The translations under genes and the position numbers were made by a program. Positions 15,499 to 22,881 of a DNA stretch of 32,137 nt are shown piece by piece (positions within the stretch are counted from its first letter, which is position 1; every line of letters begins with the position of its first letter). The stretch comes from Acidobacteriota bacterium (GTDB lineage: Bacteria > Acidobacteriota > Thermoanaerobaculia > Gp7-AA8 > JAHWKK01): NCBI GenBank assembly GCA_019347945.1, contig JAHWKK010000033.1, positions 1 through 32,137 on the forward strand, in the 5' to 3' direction. The notes beneath the pieces are model-generated. The model made no database searches, had not been told where the DNA came from, and worked only from the letters and a program-made list of their open reading frames with translations.

Positions 15499-15525
15499 GA
15501 CGCACGAGGGGCCGGGGAATCGACA
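15499..15525 (-). promoter_or_regulatory. ECF42-type promoter of the DGPF-sigma operon
   Basis: The minus strand reads TGTCGA (15525-15520), 17 bases, CGTC (15502-15499), about 40 bases before the DGPF start codon. ECF42 promoters studied in Streptomyces are described with a TGTCGA -35 and a CG(A/T)C -10; both elements match. I do not recall the published spacing, so that is unchecked. Confidence 0.65.
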
Positions 15526-15727
15526 TCTGTGGCGAAAAAATCGAAATCCGGTGAAAATTGCCACCGATCCCGTCGTGATCGAGGGAGAGATGGTCGCCGA
15601 GTACCAGGCGTTCTATGGGTTCGGCGGCGCTTGATGCTCGTCCCGCGTACGCACGAGAAAATTGCGAAGCCGGATTGAACGAGGCTGACGAAACCGTCTT
15701 ACCCGATGGATGACGGTACGAACCCGT

Positions 15728-15946
15728 TCACCGGCGCTTACGCCGGCTGGCGATGATCAGCCCGATGCCACCGCCGATGAGCACTGCGCTGACGGCAGGG
15801 TGCACGAGCTCGCGACGCGTCGTTTCCACTCCGAACGAGACCTCTCCGACATCGAAGCCGTGCCGCTCACGCGAGGGGAGTGGAACGAAGAGTGACGTTA
15901 CACCGAGTATGAGCAGAATCACGCCAATGATGAGCAAGGTGCGCAT
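15728..15946 (-). CDS. small two-helix membrane protein
   Basis: 72 residues from ATG 15946 (a GTG at 15976 would add ten). A first transmembrane helix spans about residues 2-19 (LLIIGVILLILGVTSLF), a soluble loop contains FDVGEVSFGVET, and a second helix at about 50-65 (AVSAVLIGGGIGLIIA) is followed by a positive RRKRR tail. The pattern resembles small uncharacterised inner-membrane proteins in which two helices bracket a loop with a 'D-x-G-x' motif. No clear ribosome-binding site was found. The gene stands alone, and function is unknown. Confidence 0.6.
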   Translation of the reverse strand: MRTLLIIGVILLILGVTSLFVPLPSRERHGFDVGEVSFGVETTRRELVHPAVSAVLIGGGIGLIIASRRKRR

Positions 15947-16462
15947 GAGCCGATATTCTAGGAGCCATTCCCGCACCGAGCAACTGGCTCATCGTCGAAT
16001 GATCGCCACCGGATGATGCCACCAGATGATGGCAGGACGATCTTCAGCGCTGAGTCCCTGCGGCGGCGATCGATCTCTATATTCTACGGCTCGGGGTTGC
16101 GGATCGTAGTTGAATTTATTCGCCATTGGCCCCGGGATATGCGTGGCTGTGCGGCTCCACGGCGCACAATGTTCGGAGGCGGCCCTGACCGGGGCGCATC
16201 GGCCACCTGGGCATCCTTTTGAGCTCGGAGGGTCTACGGACAGATCATAACGGCATGTCGGGAACGGCACCCGGCGCCCAGGCCGCGGGATCCAGCGCCG
16301 GAGGCGCCCTATAAAGTAGCGCGGGGTGGAGCGGCCGGAGGCCGCGGAACCCCGGGGCACGAGGGCATCCGGGATGTCGAGCCCCGAAGGGGCGACAGGT
16401 GCGTCGTCATCGAGATAAGGGCGCACGAGGTGAAGACGCGTTCCTCGCCCGAGGTCTGCGGC
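15947..16462. other. intergenic region without a supported gene
   Basis: It holds a 13-bp near-perfect tandem duplication (16005-16017 and 16018-16030, GCCACCGGATGAT then GCCACCAGATGAT) and the REP-like element at 16295-16398. A 145-codon open frame on the minus strand spans the repeat, but its translation follows the hairpins and has no protein-like features. I regard it as non-coding. Confidence 0.6.
16295..16398. repeat. REP-like multi-hairpin element
   Basis: Three hairpins in a row. GCGCC-GGA-GGCGC is at 16295-16307. A nested pair has outer GGGGT/ACCCC (16323-16327, 16349-16353) and inner GCGGCC-GGA-GGCCGC (16331-16345). GCCCC-GAA-GGGGC (16381-16393) is followed by GACAG. The GACAG tail after a stem is shared with the cluster at 22421-22797. 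No RAYT-type transposase gene is in the window. Confidence 0.65.
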
Positions 16463-16993
16463 TCAGAGATACGCGGGCGGTTTGCGGTTGTACTCTTCCG
16501 ACTGGCCTCGAGGGACGCTGAGCGTCTTCCAGCTCGGCCCGGCATGGTGTTTTGCGAGCAGAACGATCTGTCCGATGTGAGAGGCGTAGTGAGTCAGCTG
16601 GCGGAGGGCCGCCTGGAGAACGGTGAGCGATTCCCCCCGGATCGTCACCTCCCGTTCGAGATCGGCGGCGACGAGCGGGTCGATCGCCTCGAAGAGGAGC
16701 CTCCAGCCGCTCTCCCAGCGCCTCATCAGCGACTCCCGCGTGTCGGAATCGGAGAGGACGAACTCGGAGTCACGATCGCGGTCAGGTTTCTCCCCGTCGC
16801 TCGTGAGGAAGTCGCTCCATCGCGAGTGCATGTTCCCGGACAGATGCCCGACGAGAATGGCGATGCTGTTTTCCTCGGGAGCGAGCGCCGCGAAGAACGC
16901 CGCATCCGTCGTCTGGTCGAGTGCGCTCTCAGCGAGGATCTTCAGCCGGCGGTATTCGCGCGCGAGTGTCGTGACGGGTGATTCGATCGGCAT
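16463..16993 (-). CDS. DinB/YfiT-like metal-binding protein (DUF1572 type)
   Basis: 176 residues with the four-helix DinB-superfamily layout. The probable metal triad is H50 (LVGHLSGN), H135 and H139 (LTHYASHIGQI), the usual spacing for this fold. Members include thiol-dependent transferases and many uncharacterised proteins; no substrate can be inferred here. There is no Shine-Dalgarno. Instead TAAGAT lies exactly six bases before the ATG, suggesting a leaderless mRNA. It is divergent from the DUF3597 gene. Confidence 0.82.
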   Translation of the reverse strand: MPIESPVTTLAREYRRLKILAESALDQTTDAAFFAALAPEENSIAILVGHLSGNMHSRWSDFLTSDGEKPDRDRDSEFVLSDSDTRESLMRRWESGWRLLFEAIDPLVAADLEREVTIRGESLTVLQAALRQLTHYASHIGQIVLLAKHHAGPSWKTLSVPRGQSEEYNRKPPAYL

Positions 16994-16999
16994 TGTGTG

Positions 17000-17005
17000 A
17001 TCTTA
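17000..17005 (-). promoter_or_regulatory. leaderless -10 element of the DinB-like gene
   Basis: TAAGAT on the minus strand, then CACACA, then ATG. The TANNNT-N6-ATG spacing places the transcription start at or next to the start codon. Confidence 0.5.
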
Positions 17006-17079
17006 CCTGCAGACGCTCGAACGAAGTCGAACAGGTGCTGGCGTGCTGTCTGCTAGATGGAACGGAGGAGGAAAAGAAA

Positions 17080-17505
17080 ATGGGACTATTCGGAAGGATC
17101 AAAGACAAGATATTCGGACAGTCGGCGGAAAAGCCGGAAGATGCCGGTAAGGCGGGGCCGTCGAGAGTTCAGAAGCGCCAGGGGATCGACACCCCTGGCA
17201 CCAGCGGTGCGGCAGTTTCGAACATCGGGCCGGGCGCCTCGGGCGGCAGGGTCGACGTGGAGAAATCACTCGACGAGATGGCCAAAAAGAGCTCGCAGGA
17301 GCTCGACTGGCGCCATTCGATCGTCGACCTGATGAAGCTCGTCGGGATGGACAGCAGCCTCTCGGAGCGCCGCGAGCTCGCCGACGAGCTCGGGTACGAC
17401 GGCGACAAGGGAGACACGGCAACGATGAACATCTGGCTTCACAAGCAGGTGATGAAGAAACTGGAGGAGAACGGCGGCCGGGTTCCTCGCGAGTTTCTCG
17501 ATTGA
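17080..17505 (+). CDS. DUF3597-like protein
   Basis: 141 residues. The N terminus (MGLFGRIKDKIFG) is amphipathic and followed by a disordered Gly/Ser/Pro-rich linker (about 15-62). A helical C-terminal domain (about 63-141) contains LDWRHSIVDLMKLVGMDSS, ELADELGYDGD and NIWLHKQVMKKLEENGG. This C-terminal module matches the DUF3597 family, whose function is not known. ATG 17080 is chosen over the longer frame because GGAGGAGG lies 8-15 bases upstream and the protein starts there in the family. No operon partner is obvious. Confidence 0.82.
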   Translation: MGLFGRIKDKIFGQSAEKPEDAGKAGPSRVQKRQGIDTPGTSGAAVSNIGPGASGGRVDVEKSLDEMAKKSSQELDWRHSIVDLMKLVGMDSSLSERRELADELGYDGDKGDTATMNIWLHKQVMKKLEENGGRVPREFLD

Positions 17506-17553
17506 TGCTGGTGCGTAGAATCTTCGGTACTTTCCGCGACGGGGCGGGATAGT

Positions 17554-18099
17554 TTGGACTGGATATTTTTCAACGGCTGGACGGGGCTGCTGCGGACTCT
17601 GATCATCGGAGTGCTCGCCTACGTGAGCCTTCTGATCCTCCTTCGCATCGCCGGCAAACGAACGCTGTCGAAGATGAACGCGTTCGATTTCGTCGTCACC
17701 ATTGCTCTGGGCTCTACGCTCGCAACCGTCATTCTTTCGAAGGATGTTCCGCTGCTCGAGGGAGCGCTGGCCTTCGCGGTTCTGATCGGGATGCAGTTTC
17801 TGATCACGTGGAGCAGTGTTCGCACGAGCTGGGTGCGGCGGGTCGTGACCGGAGAGCCCCACCTCCTTCTGTACCGGGGTGAGGTCCTCGATGAACCGAT
17901 GCGCGGCACGCGTATCACGAAGGACGAGATTTTGTCGGCGATTCGGAACGCGGGGCTGACTTCGCTCGATGAGGTCGAAGCAGTGGTGCTCGAAACGGAC
18001 GGCTCGTTCAGCGTGATCCGCCGCAGCAGCGACCCCGGCGACGAGACCCTCGAGGGCGTCGCCATGCCCGATCACCTCGAACAACGGCTGAAGCACTGA
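17554..18099 (+). CDS. DUF421 (YetF-like) membrane protein
   Basis: 181 residues. Three hydrophobic segments occupy about residues 10-30, 44-62 and 68-85, followed by a cytoplasmic alpha/beta domain (about 90-160). The motif GKRTLSKMNAFDFVVTIALGS is strongly typical of DUF421, and GEVLDEPMRGTRITKDEI lies in the soluble domain. The role of the family is not settled; some members affect spore or envelope properties. Start is TTG 17554 with GGGGCGGGA upstream. A TAGAAT at 17516-17521 could be the -10 of its promoter. The carbonic anhydrase gene follows 24 bases downstream. Confidence 0.85.
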   Translation: MDWIFFNGWTGLLRTLIIGVLAYVSLLILLRIAGKRTLSKMNAFDFVVTIALGSTLATVILSKDVPLLEGALAFAVLIGMQFLITWSSVRTSWVRRVVTGEPHLLLYRGEVLDEPMRGTRITKDEILSAIRNAGLTSLDEVEAVVLETDGSFSVIRRSSDPGDETLEGVAMPDHLEQRLKH

Positions 18100-18111
18100 T
18101 CCCGCTTCCGC

Positions 18112-18117
18112 TAGACT
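18112..18117 (+). promoter_or_regulatory. leaderless -10 element of the carbonic anhydrase gene
   Basis: TAGACT, then six bases, then ATG at 18124, with no Shine-Dalgarno. Same TANNNT-N6-ATG layout as at 17005-16993 and 13085-13097. Confidence 0.4.
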
Positions 18118-18123
18118 GCGCCG

Positions 18124-18741
18124 ATGATTCCTGCACACGAAGCGCTCGAGAGACTCCGGGAGGGCAATCGCCGCTTCGTCGGCGATGCCCCGGCCCATGA
18201 TGCCCTCGACAGCGAGACCCGGAGAAGCGAGCTGCTGGAAGGGCAGGAGCCTTTCGCGATCATTCTCGGTTGTTCCGATTCGCGGGTACCGGCCGAGCTC
18301 GTCTTCGATCAGGGGCTGGGAGATCTCTTCGTAATCCGAGTCGCGGGAAACATCGTCGCGCCGTCGCAGGTGGGAAGCGTGGAGTTCGCAGCCGAGCAGT
18401 TCGGGACGCGTCTGGTCGTCGCAATGGGTCACTCGATGTGTGGCGCGATCGTGGCGACGCTCGAGGAGCTCGAGCGGCCGACGACGGGTCGTTCGACGAA
18501 CCTCGCTTCGATCGTCGATCGAATCCGCCCGTCGGTCGAAGGCCTTCTGGAAACGTCGCTTCGCAACGATCGGGAGGCGCTGATCCGGCAGGCCGTCAGG
18601 GCCAACATTCGCGCGGCCGCCGACCATCTGCGCCACGGCTCTCCGATCCTCGAGCAGCTCATTCTCTCGGAGGGACTCGTCGTGGTCGGTGCCGAATACT
18701 CGCTCGAAACCGGCGTCGTGGATTTCTTCGACGGAGTGTGA
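18124..18741 (+). CDS. beta-class carbonic anhydrase
   Basis: 205-residue zinc enzyme interconverting CO2 and bicarbonate. The zinc ligands C50, H103 and C106 are present in ILGCSDSRVP (47-56) and MGHSMCGA (101-108), and the D52-R54 dyad is intact. The segment GLGDLFVIRVAGNIV is also characteristic. Length is normal for the cytoplasmic form; no signal peptide is present. The next gene, a phosphohexomutase, is 43 bases downstream and seems to have its own promoter. Confidence 0.95.
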   Translation: MIPAHEALERLREGNRRFVGDAPAHDALDSETRRSELLEGQEPFAIILGCSDSRVPAELVFDQGLGDLFVIRVAGNIVAPSQVGSVEFAAEQFGTRLVVAMGHSMCGAIVATLEELERPTTGRSTNLASIVDRIRPSVEGLLETSLRNDREALIRQAVRANIRAAADHLRHGSPILEQLILSEGLVVVGAEYSLETGVVDFFDGV

Positions 18742-18784
18742 GCGGTCCCGATCGCCTCCGAGCCCCCGGATACAATCCGCCGGG

Positions 18785-20170
18785 ATGAAGATCGAATTCG
18801 GCACGGACGGCTGGCGCGCCGTCATCGCGGAGGGCTTTACATTCGACAGCGTGAAGATCGTCGCGCGTGCCATGGGCGTCGCGGCACGAGCCATGGATTC
18901 CCCTCGGGAGGTATCGAGCAACCTTCTCGTCGTCGGCTACGACCGTAGATTCCTCTCCCGGGAGTTTGCGCTCGTCGTCGCGGACGAGCTTGCGGCTTCG
19001 GGGTTCGAGGTTGTTCTGTCGAATGCGGCGACGCCGTCGCAAACGGTGTCGCACGCCGTTCGCTTCAAACGCGCGGCCGGTGGCGTCGTGGTGACCGCGA
19101 GCCACAATCCTGCGATCTACAACGGACTGAAGTTCAAGGGATGGTACGGAGGCTCGGCTCTTCCCGGGATCTATGATTCGATCGTCTCGGCTCTCGGGAC
19201 ATCGGAAGATCGCGCAGGCGGAGCGGTCCGGGAGACCGACATTCTGGCGGACTATCTCGCCGCGATCCGAGCCCGGCTCGACGTCGAGCTGCTCGAGCAA
19301 TCGGGAATCCGGATTCTTCACGATCCGATCCATGGAGCTTCTGCCGGTCTGCCCGGAAGAGCCGTCCCCGAAACCGATGTGACGACAGTTCGTGGTGAAG
19401 TGAACCCGGGGTTCGGCGGCGTCAATCCCGAGCCGATTCCGAGCAACCTCGATGCTTCGATGGAAACGATGAGGTCGGGAGAGTTCGATCTCGCGATCTG
19501 CAACGACGGTGACGCGGACCGGCTCGGGATTCTCGACGAGAGCGGGCGGTTCGTCACACCTCACCAGATCCTCACCCTTCTCGCGCTCGACCTCGTCCGG
19601 CGGAAACGAAAGACCGGGGAGATCGTGAAGACCTTCTCGACGACCCGGCAGATCGAGCGGCTCGGCCGGATTCTCGACGTGCCAGTCGTAGAGACCGCGA
19701 TCGGCTTCAAGCACGTCGTCGATCGGATGCTCACTCACGATGTCCTCATCGGGGGAGAGGAGAGTGGAGGCGTCGGGTTTGGCGACTTCATTCCCGAGCG
19801 TGATGGCGTCCTTTCCGGACTGATGGTGGGAGAATGCGTTGCGGCGAACGAAAAGCCGCTCTCCACCCTGATCGCGGAGATGGAGGAGGAGATGGGGCCG
19901 AGCCGCTACGGCCGGCGGGACATCAGAACGACCTCCGAGGCCTGCGCTGCTGTGGTCGAGAGCGCGCGAAGCGGGGAGCTCGACGGGAAATTCGGACGCG
20001 ATTTCGTCGCGCGCGAAGAAATCGACGGGGTTAAGCTCAACTATGCCGACGGAACGTGGATTCTCTTCAGGCGGTCCGGCACCGAGCCGCTGATCCGCAT
20101 CTACTGCGAGAGCGCGACTCAGGAGCGCGTCGACGAGTGCCTCGAGCAGGCCGCGGAGCTGATGCGCTGA
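18785..20170 (+). CDS. phosphoglucomutase/phosphomannomutase family protein
   Basis: 461-residue alpha-D-phosphohexomutase, interconverting hexose 1- and 6-phosphates for glycan or glycogen precursors. All four family motifs are present: the phosphoserine loop TASHNP with S106, the metal-binding DGDADR (241-246), the sugar-binding GGEESGG, and the phosphate-binding RRSGTEPLIRIYCES near the C terminus. Whether glucose, mannose or glucosamine phosphate is preferred cannot be told from sequence alone. ATG 18785 is at the family N terminus (KIEFGTDGWR). TACAAT at 18771-18776 ends eight bases before it, and there is no Shine-Dalgarno. Confidence 0.93.
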   Translation: MKIEFGTDGWRAVIAEGFTFDSVKIVARAMGVAARAMDSPREVSSNLLVVGYDRRFLSREFALVVADELAASGFEVVLSNAATPSQTVSHAVRFKRAAGGVVVTASHNPAIYNGLKFKGWYGGSALPGIYDSIVSALGTSEDRAGGAVRETDILADYLAAIRARLDVELLEQSGIRILHDPIHGASAGLPGRAVPETDVTTVRGEVNPGFGGVNPEPIPSNLDASMETMRSGEFDLAICNDGDADRLGILDESGRFVTPHQILTLLALDLVRRKRKTGEIVKTFSTTRQIERLGRILDVPVVETAIGFKHVVDRMLTHDVLIGGEESGGVGFGDFIPERDGVLSGLMVGECVAANEKPLSTLIAEMEEEMGPSRYGRRDIRTTSEACAAVVESARSGELDGKFGRDFVAREEIDGVKLNYADGTWILFRRSGTEPLIRIYCESATQERVDECLEQAAELMR

Positions 20171-20224
20171 ACCGGACCCTGAGTGTCGAGCGCGTCGGGC
20201 ACAGGAAATGCTGCACAAAAGAGA

Positions 20225-20650
20225 ATGTCGAGTCACGCGGACAGGGACATGGCGGACTGCCCGAACTGCATTCTGGTTGCCGAGGACGATCCGGCGCTTC
20301 GAAAGCTGTTGATCAGCTCTCTGCGCCGCGAGGGGTATCGGCTGCATGAAGCGAAGGACGGTCGTGAAGCGCTGAAGGAGATGCGATCTGGTGAGGCGGA
20401 GCTCCTGATTCTCGATCTGATGATGCCCAAAGTATCGGGTTGGGAGGTTCTTCGTCGCCGGGCCGAGGATCCCGACTTGCAGCGGATCCCCGTGATCGTG
20501 ATCAGCGCCGCGAAGGATTCTGCCGTCGCCGAAGTGCTCGATCGGGACATCTGTGCGCTCCTTCCCAAGCCGTTCGACCTCGATGCATTGCACTCCCTGG
20601 TGCGGAGCTGTCTGACGCACGCTCATCCTCCGCGCCTTGCCACGAGCTGA
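20225..20650 (+). CDS. single-domain response regulator
   Basis: 141 residues, receiver domain only: acidic pair in AEDDP (19-23), phosphoacceptor D64 (LILDLMMPK), conserved Ser in VISAAK, and Lys in LPKPFDLD. No output domain follows. The start is uncertain among GTG 20183, ATG 20225 and ATG 20249; the domain itself begins just after the last. No histidine kinase is adjacent, though a CheA lies 8 kb downstream. An rng gene follows on the same strand after 71 bases. Confidence 0.88.
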   Translation: MSSHADRDMADCPNCILVAEDDPALRKLLISSLRREGYRLHEAKDGREALKEMRSGEAELLILDLMMPKVSGWEVLRRRAEDPDLQRIPVIVISAAKDSAVAEVLDRDICALLPKPFDLDALHSLVRSCLTHAHPPRLATS

Positions 20651-20721
20651 GCGGCGTAACAGGATCGAGTTTCTGCCGCCATCCGGCTTTCTGGCACGTT
20701 CCGCGCTCAGAGTTTCCGTTC

Positions 20722-22350
20722 ATGAGCGATCGGAAAATGCTGATCAACGCGAAGAATCCGGAAGAGATCCGGATTGCGACAGTTCACGGAACGGAGCTCG
20801 AGAATTTCCAGATCGAAGTTTCCGATCGTGGACTGACGAAGGGAAACATCTACCGGGGTCACGTACACAACGTCGAGCCTCGTCTGAACGCTGCATTCGT
20901 CGACTACGGTGTGAGAAAGAACGGATTTCTCGCCGCTTCCGGCGTCGTCCGGCAGGCATGGTCGAACGAGCCGCACGGCGGGAGCAGGCCGCCGCCGATC
21001 GACGAAGTCCTCGGAGCCGGCGCCGAGCTGCTGGTACAGGTTCGGAAGGAGCCGATCGAGGAGAAGGGTGCGCGGGTCTCGACCGACATCGAGCTGATCG
21101 GACGACACCTCGTATTGAGACCGTACGGAACTGAGGTTCACGTCGACCGCAGCGTCACCGACGAGACGAAGAGAAAGGACCTCACCGCGCTCGGTGGAAA
21201 GCTCGGTGTCGACGCCGGTAACGGAGTGCGGATCCGCGAGAATGCGATCGGCCAGACTCTCGACACGGTGCGGCGCGATCTCCGGATGCTGCAGAGGCTG
21301 TGGAAGCGGATCATCGACGAGTCGAAGAAGGGGAAGGGTCCGAAGCTTCTCTACACCGACCAGGACATCATCATGCGCGCGCTCCGCGACCATCTCACAG
21401 GCGACATCGACGAGGTCCTGATCGACGATCCGCTCGCGTTTGCGAGAGCTGAAAAGCTGCTCCGCATCTTTATCCCGCGCGGGCGGGTGAAGCTGATTCA
21501 TTACGAAGAGCGAACTCCGCTGTTCGAACGGTTCGACATCGAGACTCGGATCGATCGGATTCATGCGCGAACCGTAGAGCTTCCTTCCGGAGGGATGATC
21601 TCGATCGACCGCACCGAGGCGCTCGTGGCAATCGACGTGAACTCGGGTAAGACATCGAAGGGGCTCGGCCGCGACGAGACGGTGCTGATCGCAAACACCG
21701 AAGCGGCCAACGAGATCGCGCGACAGCTCCGGCTCCGCGACGTCGGCGGTCTCATCGTCGTCGATTTCATCGACATGCGATCGCAGAGTGACCGAAAGCG
21801 GGTCGAACGGGAGATCAGAGCGGCGATGCGACCGGATCGCGCCCGGTACACCGTTGGCCGGATCTCGCCGAACGGTCTGCTCGAGATCAAGCGACAGCGC
21901 CTCGGTGAAGCGCTCGATCTCCAGACGCAGCGGCCATGTCCGACGTGCGGAGGAAACGGGAGGATCGCGAGCCGTGAGCTCGTCGGACTCGGTCTGCTCC
22001 GAAAGCTCGAGAACCGGATCTCGACCAGTTCCATCGAGCTCGCCCGCGTGACGCTTCATCCCGAGCTCGCCGACGCCGTTCAGAACCTCCGCCGGGCCGA
22101 CCTCCACAGGCTCGAAAGGGAGTTCGGCACGCGCATCGAGGTCGTATCCTCGGTATCGGCGCACCGGTCCGATCAGGAGATCGAATGGATCGAGAGGAAG
22201 GCGCCGGCAGAAGAGCGTCGACAGACCGACGAACCGGCCGAGGCTTCCGTAGATCTGCCCGACAGAAGAGCCCGGAAGCGGCCGCGGCCGACGTCGAACG
22301 CACAGGCCGGAGGCCGGGATTCTGCGAGGTCGAACACCCCGGCAACCTGA
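20722..22350 (+). CDS. rng: ribonuclease G/E family endoribonuclease
   Basis: 542 residues. An S1 RNA-binding domain lies at about 40-125 (GNIYRGHVHNVEPRLNAAFVDYG), then the RNase E/G catalytic core with metal ligands D305 (AIDVNSGK) and D348 (VVDFIDM), and the Zn-link cysteines C406 and C409 (CPTCGGNGR). These positions are almost the same as D303, D346, C404 and C407 of E. coli RNase E. The enzyme cleaves single-stranded AU-rich RNA in rRNA maturation and mRNA decay. The tail (about 495-542) is basic and disordered but short, so this is G-like rather than a full degradosome scaffold. ATG 20722 fits the family N terminus. Confidence 0.93.
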   Translation: MSDRKMLINAKNPEEIRIATVHGTELENFQIEVSDRGLTKGNIYRGHVHNVEPRLNAAFVDYGVRKNGFLAASGVVRQAWSNEPHGGSRPPPIDEVLGAGAELLVQVRKEPIEEKGARVSTDIELIGRHLVLRPYGTEVHVDRSVTDETKRKDLTALGGKLGVDAGNGVRIRENAIGQTLDTVRRDLRMLQRLWKRIIDESKKGKGPKLLYTDQDIIMRALRDHLTGDIDEVLIDDPLAFARAEKLLRIFIPRGRVKLIHYEERTPLFERFDIETRIDRIHARTVELPSGGMISIDRTEALVAIDVNSGKTSKGLGRDETVLIANTEAANEIARQLRLRDVGGLIVVDFIDMRSQSDRKRVEREIRAAMRPDRARYTVGRISPNGLLEIKRQRLGEALDLQTQRPCPTCGGNGRIASRELVGLGLLRKLENRISTSSIELARVTLHPELADAVQNLRRADLHRLEREFGTRIEVVSSVSAHRSDQEIEWIERKAPAEERRQTDEPAEASVDLPDRRARKRPRPTSNAQAGGRDSARSNTPAT

Positions 22351-22881
22351 GCCCCGCGAAGCGCGGACGAGCTCTAAAGATCTCGATTCATCCGCCAGTG
22401 AATTTCAGCCTACCGGCATTCTGTCGCCCGCGGGGCGCGGGCTCGACATTCCAGGGGCCCGTGTCTGTCCCCGGCTGAAGACGGGGGCTAAGAACTGTCG
22501 CCGCCGCCGGCGGCTCCTTCAGCTGCGTCCGACTGGAGCGAGCCCGAGACAATATGCCCGTCGTGCCTTATTCTGTCGCCCGCTCCGCGGACTCCAAAAA
22601 GATCTAGCGTGGAGTTCTTACCGAGCCGCGCCTCGCGGGCGACAGACGCTCAAGATTCACATTCACTTTGAATCTCCGGCGATCTCGACCTCCAGCAAGC
22701 CCGCGCAAGCGGGCGAAAGATCTTAGCCCCCGGCTTCAGCCGGGGGACAGGAAGAACGTTCCCGGGAAATCCCGAGCCCGCGCCTCGCGGGCGACAGTTA
22801 CGTCAAGGGCCTCCGGCGGGGCGTGGGCTCGTTCTGGTACACTTTTCCGGGGCAGTGTCGAAATTGGTTGCCCGGGGTGTG
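22351..22881. repeat. mirror-arranged REP-like hairpin cluster
   Basis: No gene. A hairpin CCGCG-AAG-CGCGG (22354-22366) follows the rng stop. Then come eight GC-rich palindromic units. Four start with CTGTC (22421-22444, 22465-22493, 22495-22516, 22573-22590). Four face the other way, three ending in GACAG (22623-22645, 22721-22750, 22774-22797) and one in GAAAG (22695-22719). The first matches the reverse complement of the eighth and the second that of the seventh, so the whole 377 bp is an imperfect inverted repeat centred near 22607. It lies between rng and the amidase gene. Confidence 0.75.

Noticed and set aside
15449-15634. 61-codon plus-strand open frame upstream of the DGPF operon
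   Set aside because: Begins inside the DGPF gene on the opposite strand, overlaps its promoter and leader, and has no ribosome-binding site or recognisable domain.
15989-16426. 145-codon minus-strand open frame
   Set aside because: Its translation simply reads through the REP-like hairpins; no ribosome-binding site and no protein-like domain.
17266-18921. 551-codon minus-strand open frame
   Set aside because: Antisense across DUF3597, DUF421 and carbonic anhydrase genes; translation is low-complexity and Arg/His-rich.
18659-20626. 655-codon minus-strand open frame
   Set aside because: Antisense to the phosphohexomutase and response-regulator genes, both with complete catalytic motifs.
20707-22164. 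485-codon minus-strand open frame
   Set aside because: Antisense to rng, which has all RNase E/G residues in place.
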